Made by a program: the position numbers and the translations under genes. The notes beneath the pieces are model-generated. The model was not told the origin of the DNA and searched no databases. It saw nothing but the letters and a program-made list of their open reading frames with translations. A stretch of 64,000 nucleotides of DNA from JALZVT01 sp039029135 (GTDB taxonomy: Bacteria; Pseudomonadota; Gammaproteobacteria; Pseudomonadales; Azotimanducaceae), in the NCBI GenBank assembly GCA_039029135.1, contig JBCCGT010000019.1, positions 42,684-106,683 of the forward strand. The letters run 5' to 3'. Positions 53,833 through 63,751 of the stretch are shown piece after piece (position 1 is the first letter of the stretch; each line of letters begins with the position of its first letter).

Positions 53833-54108
53833 TCAGCGTCGGTGCGCGAGGATGCGCGCCAGGAGCGCACGAAAGTCCTCCCGCTCGGGCTCGGCACGCC
53901 CCTGCAGCCAGTCGAACAGCGCCCAATCCTCGCTGTCGAGGAAGTCGTGATAGGCCGCCTGCAGCTCGGCCGACAGGTCGTCATAGGCTTCCCGCACGAA
54001 CGGCAGCAGCAGCACGTCGAGCTCCTGCATGCCTCGCCGTGAACGCCAGTAGGCCTTGTTCCTGGCGACGCTCGCGGCTACCTCTTGATCTGTCGGGTCA
54101 CCGGACAT
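53833..54108 (-). CDS. sdhE: FAD assembly factor SdhE
   Basis: Small protein that promotes covalent FAD attachment to succinate dehydrogenase and fumarate reductase. The key RGM motif is in YWRSRRGMQELDVLLLPFV near residue 25, followed by LDSEDWALFDWLQG. The ATG at 54108 gives 91 residues, the family length; the frame is open to 54252 without similarity. It is divergent from ygfZ with an 89-base spacer. Confidence 0.93.
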   Translation of the reverse strand: MSGDPTDQEVAASVARNKAYWRSRRGMQELDVLLLPFVREAYDDLSAELQAAYHDFLDSEDWALFDWLQGRAEPEREDFRALLARILAHRR

Positions 54109-54197
54109 GACGGGTCGCCTTGCAGTTGGACAAGCGCGGATTTTAGCGTCGCGCGAGGCTAAACTGGCGAATCGATGCGCCCCCGGCTGAGACAGCG

Positions 54198-55079
54198 ATG
54201 AACCATTCGCAAGACGAGTCTTCTCCCAAGAGCGACGACCCGGCGCCCACACGCGCCGCGCCGGCGGATCGGCCGCTTGTGGGCAACCTGCCGTCGATGA
54301 GCGTGCTGCGCTTCTCTGGGCGCGACTGTGCGGCGTTCCTGCAGGGCTACCTGACCTGCGATACGGCCAAGCTCGACCAACAACAGGCCTGCCCGGGCGC
54401 GCTGTGCAATCTGCAGGGGCGCGTGGTGGCGAACGGCTGGGTCTGGGGCGAGGCGACGGAGATCAACATGCTGGTCAGCGCCGACGTGACCGACGTCGTT
54501 GGCGCCTACATCGAGCCCTACCGGCGCTTCTCGCGCACCAAACTGCTGGATCCCGTGCGGGCGCTGGCTGTCGCGCCCGGTACGGCCGACGCGGTGGCGC
54601 TGGACGCACAGCGCGCGCTGCGGCTGATTAGCGCAGCGGCAGACGCCGAGCGCGCCGATGCCACACGGCTGTGGGAGACACTGGCGCTTGCGGCGCATGA
54701 GGTGCGGATCGGCGCAGCCACCAGCGGGCAGTTTCTGCCACAGATGCTGGGGCTCGTCGAGGCGGGCGCGATCGACTTCGACAAGGGCTGCTATCTGGGC
54801 CAGGAGGTCGTTGCCCGCGCCCAGCACCGGGGATCGGTCAAGCGGCGGCTTTACGCCGCGCGACTGGCGGGCGAAGGCGCCGCAGAACTGCGCCCCGGCG
54901 ACGAACTCTGCGACACGCGCGATCGCTGGGCCGCAACACTCATTAACCTGTTACCCGAAGCAGACAACCGGTCGCGGGCACTGCTGGTGGCCGGTCGAGA
55001 TCTGGCGGGCACGACGGTGAGCTGGCAGCACCCGACCGCGCAGGGCACGGCGACAACCATCGAGGTCGAGCTGAGCTAA
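54198..55079 (+). CDS. ygfZ: folate-binding iron-sulfur repair protein YgfZ
   Basis: YgfZ supports iron-sulfur cluster enzymes through tetrahydrofolate. The signature K-G-C-Y-x-G-Q-E is present as DKGCYLGQEVVARAQHRG near residue 195. The GcvT-like N-terminal half has SVLRFSGRDCAAFLQGYLT. 293 residues, somewhat short for the family. Adjacent sdhE is a common neighbour and also concerns respiratory flavoenzymes. Confidence 0.93.
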   Translation: MNHSQDESSPKSDDPAPTRAAPADRPLVGNLPSMSVLRFSGRDCAAFLQGYLTCDTAKLDQQQACPGALCNLQGRVVANGWVWGEATEINMLVSADVTDVVGAYIEPYRRFSRTKLLDPVRALAVAPGTADAVALDAQRALRLISAAADAERADATRLWETLALAAHEVRIGAATSGQFLPQMLGLVEAGAIDFDKGCYLGQEVVARAQHRGSVKRRLYAARLAGEGAAELRPGDELCDTRDRWAATLINLLPEADNRSRALLVAGRDLAGTTVSWQHPTAQGTATTIEVELS

Positions 55080-55109
55080 GCGACCCAGTCGCGCTGGTCC
55101 AGGCGCGGC

Positions 55110-56228
55110 TCAGGCACCCAGATCCGCGAGCGGGTTGACCGGCCAGGGCGGCTCGAAGTGATTCAACACATGCTCGGCCGGCAGCTCCGCGAGGGTCGCG
55201 TAGCGCCAGCGGGGGGCATTGTCCTTGTCGACCAACAGCGCCCGCACGCCCTCCGCAAAGTCGCGCTCCCGCGCGCAGTGTGTGGCGACCACCATCTCGA
55301 GCTGGAAGCAGGCCTCGATCGACAGACCGCGCACGCGCCGCAGTTCTTCACAAACGACCCCGAGAGATGTCGGGCAACCGGCTTCCATCACGCCGATAGC
55401 CCGGTCGATGTAGGCGCCGGCGCCGGCCTGGGCGCGGATCCCCTCAATCGGGTCGAGCCCCTGGCCCAGGTCGATCTCAGCGGCGACGGTAGCGATCTGC
55501 GCGTCGGCAACGCCAGCCGGCAGCGGCACAAACACCGCCTCTGCCTGCGCCTGCCATTCGGCGCGATCGGCGGACCAGTCAACCGCGGCTAGTCGGGCCG
55601 GCACGTCGTCGAGCCCCTCGAGCGGGCAGTAGTGGGTGCCGAGTCCGATGTCGACCGCGTCCTGTGCGTTCAGATGCGCGCCGGTGAGGCCGATGAAGGC
55701 GGCCTGACCCGTCGGCAGATTGCCCAGCAGCCAGCTGCCGCCCGCATCTGGAAACAGGCCGATGGTGATCTCGGGCAGCGCGATGCGGCTCTTTTGCGTC
55801 ACGACCCGCACCGAGCCTGCCGCGAAAAAGCCGAGTCCACCGCCCATGACCACACCGTGGCCGAGCACGACGATCGGCGTCGGGCAGCGGTGCAGCTCAT
55901 AGTCGAGGCGATACTCGCGCTCGAAAAACGACTCGGCGTAGTCGTCGACGATCTCGCCGGCGGCGTGGTTGCGGTTGATCGCCTGCGCCAGCGCCTGGAT
56001 GTCGCCACCGGCGCAGAGCGCGCGATCGCCGGCACCGCGAATCAGGATGCAGGCGACGTCGTCGTCCGCTCGCAGGCGCGGCAGCGCGCTCTGCAGCAGG
56101 TCGATCATCTCGAGCGTCAGCGAGTTCAGCGTCGCCGGCGCGTTCAGGGTGACAACGGCGACGCGCTTGCCGTTACCGGCAGGTCGTTCTTCGACCAGCA
56201 GCGGCGCTGCGGATGGGGTCTCAGACAT
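55110..56228 (-). CDS. 3-hydroxyisobutyryl-CoA hydrolase family protein
   Basis: Crotonase-fold hydrolase of valine breakdown, or a related enoyl-CoA hydratase. The oxyanion region is RALCAGGDIQALAQAI near residue 75. The active-site loop is GHGVVMGGGLGFFAAGSVRV then ALPEITIGLFPDAGGSWLLG. The C-terminal block DFAEGVRALLVDKDNAPRW is typical of HIBYL-CoA hydrolases. The ATG at 56228 gives 372 residues. It follows a second crotonase gene after ten bases, suggesting one branched-chain or fatty acid pathway. Confidence 0.88.
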   Translation of the reverse strand: MSETPSAAPLLVEERPAGNGKRVAVVTLNAPATLNSLTLEMIDLLQSALPRLRADDDVACILIRGAGDRALCAGGDIQALAQAINRNHAAGEIVDDYAESFFEREYRLDYELHRCPTPIVVLGHGVVMGGGLGFFAAGSVRVVTQKSRIALPEITIGLFPDAGGSWLLGNLPTGQAAFIGLTGAHLNAQDAVDIGLGTHYCPLEGLDDVPARLAAVDWSADRAEWQAQAEAVFVPLPAGVADAQIATVAAEIDLGQGLDPIEGIRAQAGAGAYIDRAIGVMEAGCPTSLGVVCEELRRVRGLSIEACFQLEMVVATHCARERDFAEGVRALLVDKDNAPRWRYATLAELPAEHVLNHFEPPWPVNPLADLGA

Positions 56229-56238
56229 GACCGGCCCG

Positions 56239-57027
56239 CTAACCGTTGATCCACTCGGGCGAACGCTTCTGGAGAAACGCGTTGACGCCCTCGCCCTGGT
56301 CTTTGGTATCGAACAGCCCGACGAACGCGGCGCGCTCGCCGGGATACCCCGCGTCCATAGGAGCACGCCGCGCGTGCTGAATCAGAGATTTGCACGCGGC
56401 CACGGCGGGCGGGCTCTGGCGGCCGACGCTGGCGGCGAGGGCGAGCGCTGCATCGAGCGCGCCTCCGGTCGTCACCACCTCCTCGACCAGGCCAATCTGC
56501 AGCGCCTTGTCTGCCCGCACGCGCTCGCCGCACAGAATCATGCGTTTGGCCCAGCCTTCGCCGACGATCCACGCGAGGTTCTGCGTCCCTCCGCCGCACG
56601 GCAACAGGCCCACGCTGGCCTCGGGCAGCGCGAGCTGTGCCTGCTCTTCGGCGATGCGTATGTCGCATGCCATCGCGCATTCGAGGCCGCCGCCCATCGC
56701 GTAGCCGTTGATCGCGGCGATGGTGACGCCGCGAAAACCGGCGAGGGTCTCGAAGGCGTTGCCGAAGTGGCCGGCCATGTCCCCGGCCACCCCCTTGTCG
56801 CCGTCGGCGAACAGCTTCAGATCCGCGCCCGCCGAGAAAAACTTCTCGCCCGCGCCGCTGATCACGATGGCATAGACGTCGCGCTGCGCGTCGGCGGCCT
56901 CGACGACGCGGGCGAGCGCAGCAAGATTGTCGCTATCCCAGGTGTTCGCCGGCGGCGCGTTGATGGTCAGCAGCAGCGTGTGGTCGCGCTGCTCGACGAG
57001 AAGCTTGTCGGTGCCCGATTCGATCAT
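56239..57027 (-). CDS. enoyl-CoA hydratase
   Basis: Crotonase-family hydratase, 262 residues. Both catalytic glutamates of classical enoyl-CoA hydratases are present: in MGGGLECAMACDIRIAEE and in LALPEASVGLLPCGGGTQNL. The oxyanion hole is FFSAGADLKLF. GGGAGAG-type purines precede the ATG by about eight bases. It pairs with the downstream hydrolase gene. The exact substrate cannot be told from sequence. Confidence 0.9.
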   Translation of the reverse strand: MIESGTDKLLVEQRDHTLLLTINAPPANTWDSDNLAALARVVEAADAQRDVYAIVISGAGEKFFSAGADLKLFADGDKGVAGDMAGHFGNAFETLAGFRGVTIAAINGYAMGGGLECAMACDIRIAEEQAQLALPEASVGLLPCGGGTQNLAWIVGEGWAKRMILCGERVRADKALQIGLVEEVVTTGGALDAALALAASVGRQSPPAVAACKSLIQHARRAPMDAGYPGERAAFVGLFDTKDQGEGVNAFLQKRSPEWING

Positions 57028-57066
57028 CGCCGTGTCTCTCCCTTGGCTCGAGTCAGGTGGCCTACC

Positions 57067-57771
57067 TTACCCCACCCGGCGCCAATCGATGGTCGCGTAG
57101 CCGTTGGCGGCCAGATAGTCGTTGGCCCGGCTAAAGTGGCGGCAGCCGAAAAATCCCCGATGCGCCGACAGCGGACTCGGGTGCGGTGCGTGCAGCACGC
57201 AGTGGCGCGTGCGGTCGATAACCGCACCCTTGCGCTGCGCGTAAGCGCCCCACAGCATGAACACGAGATGCTCGCGCGCCTCGTTCAGGTGGGCGACGAC
57301 CGCGTCGGTAAACTGCTCCCAGCCCTTGTCGCGATGCGATGCCGCCTGGGCGCGCTCAACCGTCAGCACGCTATTCAGCAGCAGTACACCCTGTTCCGCC
57401 CAGGGCAGCAGACAGCCGCTGCCCTCGATCATGGGCGCGGCACCCGCGCCGATGTCCGCGTCGATCTCGTTGAAGATATTGATCAGGGAGGGCGGCAGCG
57501 CGGTGCCCGGTTGAACCGAAAAACACAGCCCGTGCGCCTGACCCGGGCCGTGATAGGGATCCTGACCGATGATAACGACGCGCGCCGACTCGACGGGCGT
57601 TGCGTCCAGCGCGGCGAAGATCTGATCGTTGGCCGGATAGATGACTTTGCGTGCGCGCTTCTCTTCGCGCAGAAACGCAGACAACGATTGCATGTAGGGC
57701 GCGTCGAACTCGCCGGCCAGGGCCGCGCGCCAGGACGGCTCCAGCCGAATCTGTCGCTCCTGCCCAGACAC
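57067..57771 (-). CDS. ung: uracil-DNA glycosylase
   Basis: Family 1 UDG removes uracil from DNA. The water-activating motif is VIIGQDPYHGPGQAHGLCFS near residue 70. LLLNSVLTVE holds the uracil-contacting Asn, and the DNA-minor-groove His motif is HPSPLSAHRGFFGCRHFS near 195. 234 residues is normal. The start is GTG, directly beside GAGG, so a later start is conceivable. Confidence 0.97.
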   Translation of the reverse strand: MSGQERQIRLEPSWRAALAGEFDAPYMQSLSAFLREEKRARKVIYPANDQIFAALDATPVESARVVIIGQDPYHGPGQAHGLCFSVQPGTALPPSLINIFNEIDADIGAGAAPMIEGSGCLLPWAEQGVLLLNSVLTVERAQAASHRDKGWEQFTDAVVAHLNEAREHLVFMLWGAYAQRKGAVIDRTRHCVLHAPHPSPLSAHRGFFGCRHFSRANDYLAANGYATIDWRRVG

Positions 57772-57815
57772 CCTCTAGACTCCGCGCGGCGTGATGTTCG
57801 TCCGTGCGATACGCA

Positions 57816-59351
57816 TCACTTCTCGGGACGCATCAACGGAAACAGCAGCACGTCCCTGATGGACTGACTACCGGTGAGCAGCATGATGAGGCGGTCGATG
57901 CCGATGCCCTCGCCCGCCGTCGGCGGCAGTCCATACTCGAGCGCCCTGACATAGTCCTCGTCGTAACCCATGGCTTCGTCGTCGCCCGCGTCCTTGGCAT
58001 CGCTCTGCGCCGCGAAGCGCGCCGCCTGATCCGCGGCGTCGTTCAGCTCCGAGAAGCCGTTGGCGATCTCGCGTCCCTGGGCGAACAGCTCGAAGCGATC
58101 GGTCACGAACGGATCGGCGTCGTTGCGGCGCGACAGCGGCGAAACCTCGGCCGGATAGTGGGTGATGAACGTCGGCTGGAACAGGGTCTCTTCTACCGCG
58201 GCCTCGAAGACCTCCATAATCAGCTTGCCGCGTCCCCAGCCGTCTTCTATGGGCACGTTGCGTCTCGTCAGAAACGCGCGCAGCGCGTCTTCGTCTGCCA
58301 GATCTTCGGCGCTCAGGTCTGTGCGTTCGACGATCGACTCGGCCATCGTTTGGCGCACGGCGGGCCTGCCGAAATCGATCGTCCCCTCGGTCGTTTCGAC
58401 CGTCGTGCCGCCCAGCACGCGCTGCGCCAGCTCGCGCAGAAGATCTTCAGTCAGTTCGATCAGATCCTCGAAGTCCGCGTACGCCCAATAAAACTCGAGC
58501 ATCGTGAATTCGGGATTGTGGCGCGTCGACAGGCCTTCGTTGCGAAAGTTTCTGTTGATCTCGAACACGCGCTCGAAGCCGCCGACGGTTAGCCGCTTCA
58601 GGTACAGCTCGGGAGCGACACGCAGGTAGAGATCGATGTCCAGCGCGTTGTGATGAGTGACGAAAGGCCGCGCCGCGGCGCCGCTCGCGACGGACTGCAT
58701 CATGGGCGTCTCGACCTCCATGAAGTCGCGTGCGATGAAAAACTCGCGGATCGCTTGCACGATCGCCGATCGCAGGCGAAACAGCTCGCGCGATTCTTCC
58801 GACATGATCAGGTCGACGTAGCGCTGCCGATACTTGGTCTCGGTGTCCGTCAGGCCGTGATACTTGTCGGGCAGCGGGCGCACGGCTTTCGTCAGCATGA
58901 CGATCTCAGTCGCCTCGACGGTCAACTCGCCTTTGTTGGTGCGCATCATCGTGCCCTTGACGCCCACGATGTCGCCGATGTCCCACAGCGCGTCGAAGTC
59001 GGCGTACGCCGCCTCGCCCACGCCCTGCTTGTTTACGTAGCACTGAATGCGGCCGCTGGCGTCGGCGATGGTGAAAAAGCTGGCCTTGCCCATGACGCGC
59101 CGCAGCATGATTCGGCCGGCAACGGCGGTCTCGACGGGACGTTCGGCGAGCGCGGCCTTGTCTGCGTCTTCGTGCGCGGCATGCAAGTCCGCTGCGAGCG
59201 ACGTACGCCGAAAGCTGTTGCCCCAGGCGAAGCCCTTGTCCTTGAGCGCGGCCAGCTTGTCCTTGCGCGCGGCGACGATCTTGTGGTCTTCGGGCGCATC
59301 AATCGCGGCAGCGGCGCCGGGCTCTTGATCGGATGGGTTTCGTTCGCTCAT
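57816..59351 (-). CDS. lysS: lysyl-tRNA synthetase, class II
   Basis: Charges tRNA-Lys. An anticodon-binding OB fold (VAGRIMLRRVMGKASFFTIA) precedes the class II core: motif 2 FEINRNFRNEGLSTRHNPEF and motif 3 GEGIGIDRLIMLLTGSQSIR. 511 residues is normal. It lies just downstream of prfB, the conserved prfB-lysS pair. Confidence 0.97.
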   Translation of the reverse strand: MSERNPSDQEPGAAAAIDAPEDHKIVAARKDKLAALKDKGFAWGNSFRRTSLAADLHAAHEDADKAALAERPVETAVAGRIMLRRVMGKASFFTIADASGRIQCYVNKQGVGEAAYADFDALWDIGDIVGVKGTMMRTNKGELTVEATEIVMLTKAVRPLPDKYHGLTDTETKYRQRYVDLIMSEESRELFRLRSAIVQAIREFFIARDFMEVETPMMQSVASGAAARPFVTHHNALDIDLYLRVAPELYLKRLTVGGFERVFEINRNFRNEGLSTRHNPEFTMLEFYWAYADFEDLIELTEDLLRELAQRVLGGTTVETTEGTIDFGRPAVRQTMAESIVERTDLSAEDLADEDALRAFLTRRNVPIEDGWGRGKLIMEVFEAAVEETLFQPTFITHYPAEVSPLSRRNDADPFVTDRFELFAQGREIANGFSELNDAADQAARFAAQSDAKDAGDDEAMGYDEDYVRALEYGLPPTAGEGIGIDRLIMLLTGSQSIRDVLLFPLMRPEK

Positions 59352-59423
59352 GGTCGTTCGTTTCTTACCGCCAAAGGGTTTACGAGTGCACCTTCTTTGC
59401 GCTGTACGCTACACGCAGCACGC

Positions 59424-60522
59424 CTAGAGGCCAGCCTTCAGGCTCGCCTCGATGAATGGATTCAGATCACCGTCGAGGACGTTGTTCGGGTCGGAGCGCT
59501 CGATGTTGGTGCGCAGATCTTTTACCCGCGACTGATCCAGCACGTAAGAGCGGATCTGGCTGCCCCAGCCGATGTCGGCCTTATTGTCCTCGATTACCTG
59601 CTGCTCGGCGCGCCGCTTCTGCAGCTCGAGTTCGTAGAGCTTGGCGCGCAGCTGCTTGTACGCCTTGTCCTTGTTCTGGTGCTGGGAGCGCTCGCTCTGA
59701 CACTGCACGACCGTGTTGGTCGGCAGGTGGGTCAGACGCACTGCAGAGTCAGTGCGGTTGACATGCTGGCCGCCGGCGCCGCTCGCGCGATAGGTGTCAA
59801 CCCGCACGTCCGCGGGATTGATCTCGATGTCGATGTCGTCATCGATCTCTGCGGAGACAAAGACGGAGGCGAAGCTGGTGTGGCGACGGTTCCCCGAGTC
59901 GAACGGCGACTTGCGCACCAGCCGATGAACGCCGGTTTCGGTGCGCAGCCAGCCGTAGGCGTATTCGCCGCGCACGTGCATGCTCGCGCTCTTCACGCCG
60001 GCGACCTCGCCCGGTGACAGCTCGATGATTTCCACCGCGAAGTCGCTGGCTTCTGCCCAGCGCAGATACATGCGCAGCAGCATGTCGGCCCAGTCCTGGG
60101 CCTCGGTCCCGCCGGAGCCAGATTGGATCTCGACGTAGCAATTCGCGGTGTCCAGCTCACCCTGGAACATGCGCCGAAACTCGAGCTCGCCGATCTGCCG
60201 CTCGTACTCGACGAGCTCGGCCTCGATATCGGCCAGCGCCTCGGTGTCGCCCTCGTCATGCGCGATCTCGAGCAGCTCGACGGCGTCGTCGATACCGCCG
60301 CCGACCGTACCCAACACCGAGACGACGCGCTCCAGCGCGCTGCGTTCCTGCGACAGGGCCTGCGCCTTGTCGGCGTCATTCCAGATGTCGGGTTCAGCGA
60401 GTTCGCGCTCTACTTCTTCGAGACGCTCGCTGCGGGCCGCGTAGTCAAAGAAACCCCCTAAGCGCGCTCTCACGCTCGCTAAGCGTCTTGGCCTGCTCTT
60501 TTAGGGCGGTGTACTCCGCCAT
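59424..60522 (-). CDS. prfB: peptide chain release factor 2 with programmed +1 frameshift
   Basis: RF2 ends translation at UGA and UAA. A first frame of 25 codons (ATG at 60522, MAEYTALKEQAKTLSERESA) ends in CTT-TGA-C (complement of 60444-60450), preceded by AGGGGG. After a +1 shift at CTT the main frame runs from 60446 to 59424, giving 365 residues in all, as in E. coli. The stop-codon motif SPF (RKSPFDSGN) and catalytic GGQ (ASGAGGQHVNRTDS) are intact. Low RF2 favours the shift, so the gene is self-regulated. Confidence 0.96.
60444..60459 (-). promoter_or_regulatory. prfB programmed frameshift site
   Basis: TAGGGGGTTTCTTTGAC on the minus strand includes a Shine-Dalgarno-like AGGGGG, then TTT, the slippery CTT and the in-frame TGA followed by C. 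It matches the E. coli site AGGGGGTATCTTTGAC apart from the codon before CTT. The spacing of three bases between AGGGGG and CTT is conserved. Confidence 0.93.
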
Positions 60523-60605
60523 GGGATGCTCCTAGATCTCGCGCTCCGACGCGCGGCGCGGGATTCTAACCCATGCGACGCGGTCGTTGGGTGCCGCGCT
60601 GTTTG

Positions 60606-62348
60606 CTAGACCGACTCGACGGCAACGCTCGCATCGAGCGGCCGCAGCTCGTCCACCAGCAGCTGCAGCGAGCGGCGATCGCGCCACTCGTTGACGGACA
60701 GGTGATACACGAGTTCGACCCGCGACACGCCGGGCAGCGGGGCCTGGCGAAACTTGATCGCGTCGAACACGGCGCTACCGCCCAGCGGCCGGACGACCAG
60801 TTTCAGGTGCGTCTCGCCCACGACCCGGGAAGACACGATCTCGACGCGGCCGTGAAACACGGGCTCTGGAAAGCCCTGTCCCCAGGGTCCGAGTCCCGTG
60901 AGCAGTTCGGCGTTATCGAGAGTCATGTCCGCCTCGTCGAGCGAGCCGTCGGTCAGGACGCGATGCGCCAGCGCGCCGGGTTCCAGCCGAGCCCGCACCG
61001 CGCTTTCGAACGCGCGCTCGAAGCGCTCAAAGTGTCGCCGGCGAATCGTCAGACCGGCCGCCATGGCGTGCCCGCCGAAGCGCAAGATCAAGCCGGGTAC
61101 GCGCGCCGCGATGTCCGCCAGCGCGTCGCGCACGTGCAGGCCGGGAATGGAGCGGGCGGAGCCCTTCAGCTCGTCGGGCGCGCTGCCACCCACGTCGGCG
61201 AAGGCGATCACAGGCCGGTTGAAACGTTCGCGCACGCGTCCGGCGACGATGCCGACGACGCCCTGATGCCAGCCGGGCTGGTACACGCACAGGCCGTGGC
61301 GCTCCGCTGGATCAATGTCGATGGCGACCACGGCCCGCTCAGCCTCCGCGGTCATCTCCTGCTCGATTTCCCGCCGCGCCCTATTCAGTTCGTTCAGCGC
61401 CGTGGCGAGCTGCATCGCCGCCGCGTCCGTTTCGGCCAGCAGACAGCGAATACCGATGGCCATGTCCTCGAGCCGACCCGCGGCGTTGAGCCGTGGACCC
61501 AGCGCGAAACCGAGATCCTGCGCCGTCAGACGTTCGGGCACGCGCCCGGCAACCCGCGCGAGCGCCCGAAGTCCCGGTCGCAGCCGGCCCGCGCGCATGC
61601 GTTTGAGCCCCTGTTCGACCAGCACGCGATTGTTGAAGTCGAGCGGCACGACGTCCGCGACCGTCCCCAGCGCCACCAGATCGAGCCAGTCTGCGGGATT
61701 CGGCTGCGGACGATGAGCGAACCAATTCTGCTCCGCCAGCCGCCGCCGGGTGGCCGCGAGCAGATACCAGATGACGCCAACACCCGCGAGGTTCTTGCTG
61801 CCGAACTCGCAGCCGACCTGATTGGGATTCACGATCGCAAGTGCATCGGGCAGCTCTTTGCCGGGCAGGTGATGGTCGGTAACGATCAGATCCAGACCGG
61901 CCTCGCGCGCGCAGGCGGCACCCTCGATGCTCGAGATACCGTTGTCGACCGTGACGATCAGCGCGGGCTCTTCGCGCAGGGCCAGTGCCACGATCTCCGG
62001 CGTCAGCCCGTAGCCGAACTCGAAGCGGTTCGGGACGATGAAACGCACGTCGGCCGCGCCCATGGCCTGCAGCAGAGACACGCCGAGCGCGGATGCCGTC
62101 GCCCCGTCCGCATCGAAGTCGCCGACGAAGAGGATGCGCTCGCCCTCGCGCACGGCGCGGACGAGACGCTCAACCGCCGCCTCGAGTCCCCGCAGACCGC
62201 TCGGCGGCAGCAGACCGCTCGTACCCAGATCGAGCTCCGCAGCGGTGGCAACGCCGCGCCCGGCCAGGACGCGCCGCAGGATCGGCGGCAGGTCGTCGAG
62301 CACCCCATCCGGCACGAGACGCTCGTCGATCATGAACGCCTCGGTCAC
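60606..62348 (-). CDS. recJ: single-stranded-DNA exonuclease RecJ
   Basis: 5'-3' single-strand exonuclease for recombination and mismatch repair. DHH-family motifs: FVGDFDADGATASALGVSL near residue 75, TVDNGISSIEGA, and the DHH motif in IVTDHHLPGKELPDALAIV near 165. The DHHA1 domain includes RFGGHAMAAGLTIRRRHFER. 580 residues is normal. It starts within the hom stop (four-base overlap) and lies 83 bases before prfB. Confidence 0.97.
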   Translation of the reverse strand: MTEAFMIDERLVPDGVLDDLPPILRRVLAGRGVATAAELDLGTSGLLPPSGLRGLEAAVERLVRAVREGERILFVGDFDADGATASALGVSLLQAMGAADVRFIVPNRFEFGYGLTPEIVALALREEPALIVTVDNGISSIEGAACAREAGLDLIVTDHHLPGKELPDALAIVNPNQVGCEFGSKNLAGVGVIWYLLAATRRRLAEQNWFAHRPQPNPADWLDLVALGTVADVVPLDFNNRVLVEQGLKRMRAGRLRPGLRALARVAGRVPERLTAQDLGFALGPRLNAAGRLEDMAIGIRCLLAETDAAAMQLATALNELNRARREIEQEMTAEAERAVVAIDIDPAERHGLCVYQPGWHQGVVGIVAGRVRERFNRPVIAFADVGGSAPDELKGSARSIPGLHVRDALADIAARVPGLILRFGGHAMAAGLTIRRRHFERFERAFESAVRARLEPGALAHRVLTDGSLDEADMTLDNAELLTGLGPWGQGFPEPVFHGRVEIVSSRVVGETHLKLVVRPLGGSAVFDAIKFRQAPLPGVSRVELVYHLSVNEWRDRRSLQLLVDELRPLDASVAVESV

Positions 62349-63661
62349 GCAGACTCCAGCGGCTCGACCCTGAGGCTGACGATGGGCCCGACCACCACCG
62401 GCTGGGACTCGATGCGCGCGAGCGCCCGGCGCAGCGCGCTTTCCTCGACCCGCTGGGTCAAGAGCACCAGCGGCACCCAGGCGTCCTCGCCGCTCTGGCC
62501 CTGCACCGCCTGCTCGCGCTGAATCACCGATTCGATGCTGATGCCCTCATCGCCCAACAGGCGCGCGAGCTGCGCCAGCACCCCCGGTTCGTCGCGCACG
62601 GGTGCGCGTAGGTAGTAGGGCGACGCGCTCGCCTCGATGGACAACACGCTGGCCGCGCCGCCGAGTTCGACGCCGCACGCCTCGCCGCGAGCGACCCGCA
62701 CCAGGTCGGCGACCACGGACGCCGCGGTCGGCCACGCACCGGCACCGGCACCGGCATAGGTCGAGACGCCGACCGCGTTGTCCTTAACCACGATCGCGTT
62801 GCTGACGCCATTGACGCCGGCGAGCAGCGCGGTCTCGGGAATCAGGGCGGGATGAGCGCGCACCTCGATGCCGTCGTCGCGGCGCCGGGCGATGCCGACG
62901 TGCTTGATCGCATAGCCCAGGCGGCGCGCGTACTCGATGTCTTCCCCGCCGATGGATTCGATGCCTTCGACAAACACCGCGTCGAAATCGACCGGGGAAC
63001 CGAACGCGAGGCTGGCTAGGATGGCGATCTTGTGCGCCGCATCGATGCCGCCGACGTCGAAGCTGGGGTCGGCCTCGGCGTAGCCGAGCGCCTGGGCTTG
63101 CGCGAGCACGTCAGCGAAGTCGGCGCCGTCCTGAGTCATCGCCGTCAGGATGTAGTTGCAGGTGCCGTTAATGATGCCGCTGACCCATTCGATGCGATTG
63201 CCCAGCAGCCCGGATTGCAGCGCGCCGATGATGGGCACGCCGCCCGCGACGGCGGCCTCGAAGCCGATGGTTGCATCGTGCTCCGCGGCGAGCCGAAACA
63301 GCTCCGGGCCGTGCAACGCAAGCAACGCCTTGTTGCCCGTGACGATCGGCCGTCCCGCCTCGAGCGTACGGCGGGTCACTTCGAGGGCTACATCCGCGCC
63401 GCCGATCAGCTCGACGACCACGTCCACGTCGGCAGCGCCGACCACCGACTCCAGGTCGGTCGCGAACGAGGCCGCGCCGAGATCGACGTCAGGCTTCGGC
63501 GTGCGGCTGGCCACCCGCGTGAGCTGCACGTCGCGCCCCGCCTGGCGGGCGATTTCCGCGGCGTTGGTGCGCAGCAGTTCGACGAGGCCCGTGCCGACCG
63601 TGCCGAGGCCGCACAGGCCCACGCGCAGCGGCTGGGCGGCCGCGGTTGCATCGAGCGTCAT
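62345..63661 (-). CDS. hom: homoserine dehydrogenase
   Basis: Makes homoserine for threonine and methionine. The NAD(P) motif is VGLCGLGTVGTGLVELL near residue 15. VTGNKALLALHG, GIINGTCNYILTAM and GYAEADPSFDVGGIDAAHK are typical. A C-terminal ACT domain (YYLRAPVRDEPGVLAQLARL) suggests feedback control by threonine. 438 residues. AGGA lies eight bases before the ATG. The bacterial part of the window ends shortly upstream of it. Confidence 0.97.
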   Translation of the reverse strand: MTLDATAAAQPLRVGLCGLGTVGTGLVELLRTNAAEIARQAGRDVQLTRVASRTPKPDVDLGAASFATDLESVVGAADVDVVVELIGGADVALEVTRRTLEAGRPIVTGNKALLALHGPELFRLAAEHDATIGFEAAVAGGVPIIGALQSGLLGNRIEWVSGIINGTCNYILTAMTQDGADFADVLAQAQALGYAEADPSFDVGGIDAAHKIAILASLAFGSPVDFDAVFVEGIESIGGEDIEYARRLGYAIKHVGIARRRDDGIEVRAHPALIPETALLAGVNGVSNAIVVKDNAVGVSTYAGAGAGAWPTAASVVADLVRVARGEACGVELGGAASVLSIEASASPYYLRAPVRDEPGVLAQLARLLGDEGISIESVIQREQAVQGQSGEDAWVPLVLLTQRVEESALRRALARIESQPVVVGPIVSLRVEPLESA

Positions 63662-63751
63662 CTTGGGATTCCTGCGAGAGTTCGAAAAAAATCAGGGGGC
63701 GCATTCTGCCACAGCGCTCCGGGGGGAGTAGGGGGAGTAGGGCAATCATCT

